From positions 1-6,916 of the forward strand of contig CAORJJ010000094.1 in NCBI GenBank assembly GCA_948517135.1: a stretch of DNA of 6,916 bases, given 5' to 3'. This stretch comes from an uncultured Clostridia bacterium. GTDB taxonomy: Bacteria > Bacillota > Clostridia > TANB77 > CAG-508. The translations under genes and the position numbers were made by a program. Of the stretch, positions 6,005-6,916 are shown piece after piece. Under the pieces are notes generated by a model. The model ran no database searches, was not told the origin of the DNA, and was given only the letters and a program-made list of their open reading frames with translations. Numbering within the stretch: the stretch's first letter is position 1; every line of letters starts with the position of its first letter.

Positions 6005-6916
6005 TTAAAATTTTCTTTTAATATTTTCAATAATCTCTTTTTTATATTGTATATCCTCATTTTTTCTTATATAAGTATCTAGCATTATTGCAATAGCTAC
6101 AATCTTAGATATTTCATCTATGTTATTTATTTCTAATCTATATTCTGTTTTCACCATTGGATCTAAACAATCAATTGCACCAATAACAAGCTCATTTAAT
6201 TCAATTAAATAATGGTTATCTGTATAATCCCCTGAAATTTTATATTCTTTACTTGTTGTTTTGGCTATAAATCTAGTTTTTACTGTTGTTTCATCTTTAA
6301 TAAATACTAAATTTTCAAATGGCTGTGATACAATTGAATAAGATTGATTTTTATAATTTGAATAATTTATTGTAGTATCTGTTCTACTTGTAATACAATT
6401 TTTTAATGAATATAATTTGGTTATAGGTGATTCTTTAGCTTGATATAATAACTGATTATTTTCATCTCTTACTTCAAACATATTTCCAGCAGAAATTGCT
6501 CCACCAATATTCACTTTGCCAAAGAGCTTTTGATCCTTTAACAAAGTTCTTTCGACTTCACTCATATATATAACTTTTTTTACATCTGTAATATGTTCTG
6601 TAATTTTACCATTATTCATATAATCATTTATTAAATCATATATTTGTTCTATAAGTCTATCAGCTTTTGCTTCTGATAAATCTTTTCCATTTTCTAAATT
6701 AGAGTCATAATCTTCAATACAACCTTCATCCAGTTTTCTTTCAATTATTATTTGGCTAGTTTTATCATCAATTTTTATTTCTACTCCATATCTACCTTTA
6801 AAATCTATATAAATTTTTGCATAATCTAGGCCTATAACATATGAAATTTCGCCTAAAATTTCTTTATAAGCAGATAAAACTGAAACTAATTGTTCTACAT
6901 TTAATTTCTTTATATT
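6005..6916 (-). CDS. Probable LURP-one/scramblase-like (tubby-fold) domain protein, N-terminus outside window
   Basis: The minus-strand frame is open without a stop from the window edge to TAA at 6005-6007, so 303 C-terminal residues are present and the true start lies beyond 6916. The Met at 6617-6619 is internal: the frame continues upstream with no stop and no ribosome site precedes it. The C-terminal ~180 residues look like the LURP-one-related fold: a strand with FEVRDENNQLLYQAKES, alternating beta strands, and a hydrophobic closing helix (KIVAIAIMLDTYI) after YRLEINNIDE. The preceding ~120 residues form a charged region, rich in Ile, Lys, Asp and Glu, that I do not recognise. Family members are linked to phospholipid scramblase-like folds, but bacterial roles are mostly unknown. 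No signal peptide or membrane span is visible. Codon use is AT-rich like tig and pfkA. Domain assignment is by pattern only. Confidence 0.6.
   Translation of the reverse strand, partial: NIKKLNVEQLVSVLSAYKEILGEISYVIGLDYAKIYIDFKGRYGVEIKIDDKTSQIIIERKLDEGCIEDYDSNLENGKDLSEAKADRLIEQIYDLINDYMNNGKITEHITDVKKVIYMSEVERTLLKDQKLFGKVNIGGAISAGNMFEVRDENNQLLYQAKESPITKLYSLKNCITSRTDTTINYSNYKNQSYSIVSQPFENLVFIKDETTVKTRFIAKTTSKEYKISGDYTDNHYLIELNELVIGAIDCLDPMVKTEYRLEINNIDEISKIVAIAIMLDTYIRKNEDIQYKKEIIENIKRKF

Noticed and set aside
6617..6619. ATG as the start of the last gene (204-residue version)
   Set aside because: The frame stays open upstream to the window end, no ribosome binding site precedes this ATG, and the upstream translation has normal coding character.

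Overview
The window reads as chromosomal DNA from a low-G+C member of the Bacillota, most likely a gut-type or uncultured Clostridia. The evidence is strong A/T bias at third codon positions, good AGGAGG-type ribosome binding sites, strong sigma-A-like promoters, and a housekeeping set typical of that group. Codon use fits the standard bacterial code. No RNA genes, transposases, CRISPR arrays or phage genes are visible.

Layout from left to right. Positions 1-66 show no gene. A hairpin with a T-tract at 67-96 ends the minus-strand trigger factor gene (tig, 109-1521), which has its own promoter at 1567-1594. A short plus-strand gene (1678-2134) of unknown function follows; its reading frame is broken once near 1750. 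A bidirectional terminator (2145-2182) separates it from the convergent minus-strand 6-phosphofructokinase gene (pfkA, 2194-3342). Back-to-back promoters at 3394-3457 drive pfkA leftward and a DacF-like D-alanyl-D-alanine carboxypeptidase gene rightward (3508-4718). Next comes a plus-strand HIT-family protein gene (4826-5884) with its own promoter, then a second bidirectional terminator (5962-5995). A minus-strand gene encoding a probable LURP-one/scramblase-like (tubby-fold) protein (6005 to beyond 6916) stays open to the window edge, so only its C-terminal 303 residues are present.

These are mostly independent single-gene units, not one operon: protein folding (tig), glycolysis (pfkA), peptidoglycan trimming (dacF-like), possible nucleotide hydrolysis (HIT) and an unknown envelope or lipid-related protein. 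The two plus-strand genes of less certain role (1678-2134 and 4826-5884) use CGG arginine codons and richer base composition. They look like later acquisitions among older AT-rich genes.

The most striking observation is in the dacF-like gene. It is intact in sequence and catalytic motifs except for two +1 disruptions, and both are the same event: one extra C inside the same nine-base context, turning ACT-GGA-AAA into ACT-CGG-AAA-A. Each places a CGG codon in frame, a codon otherwise absent from all the AT-rich genes here. The sites could be recurrent programmed +1 frameshift sites or a context-specific sequencing or assembly error. Random gene decay is a poor explanation.
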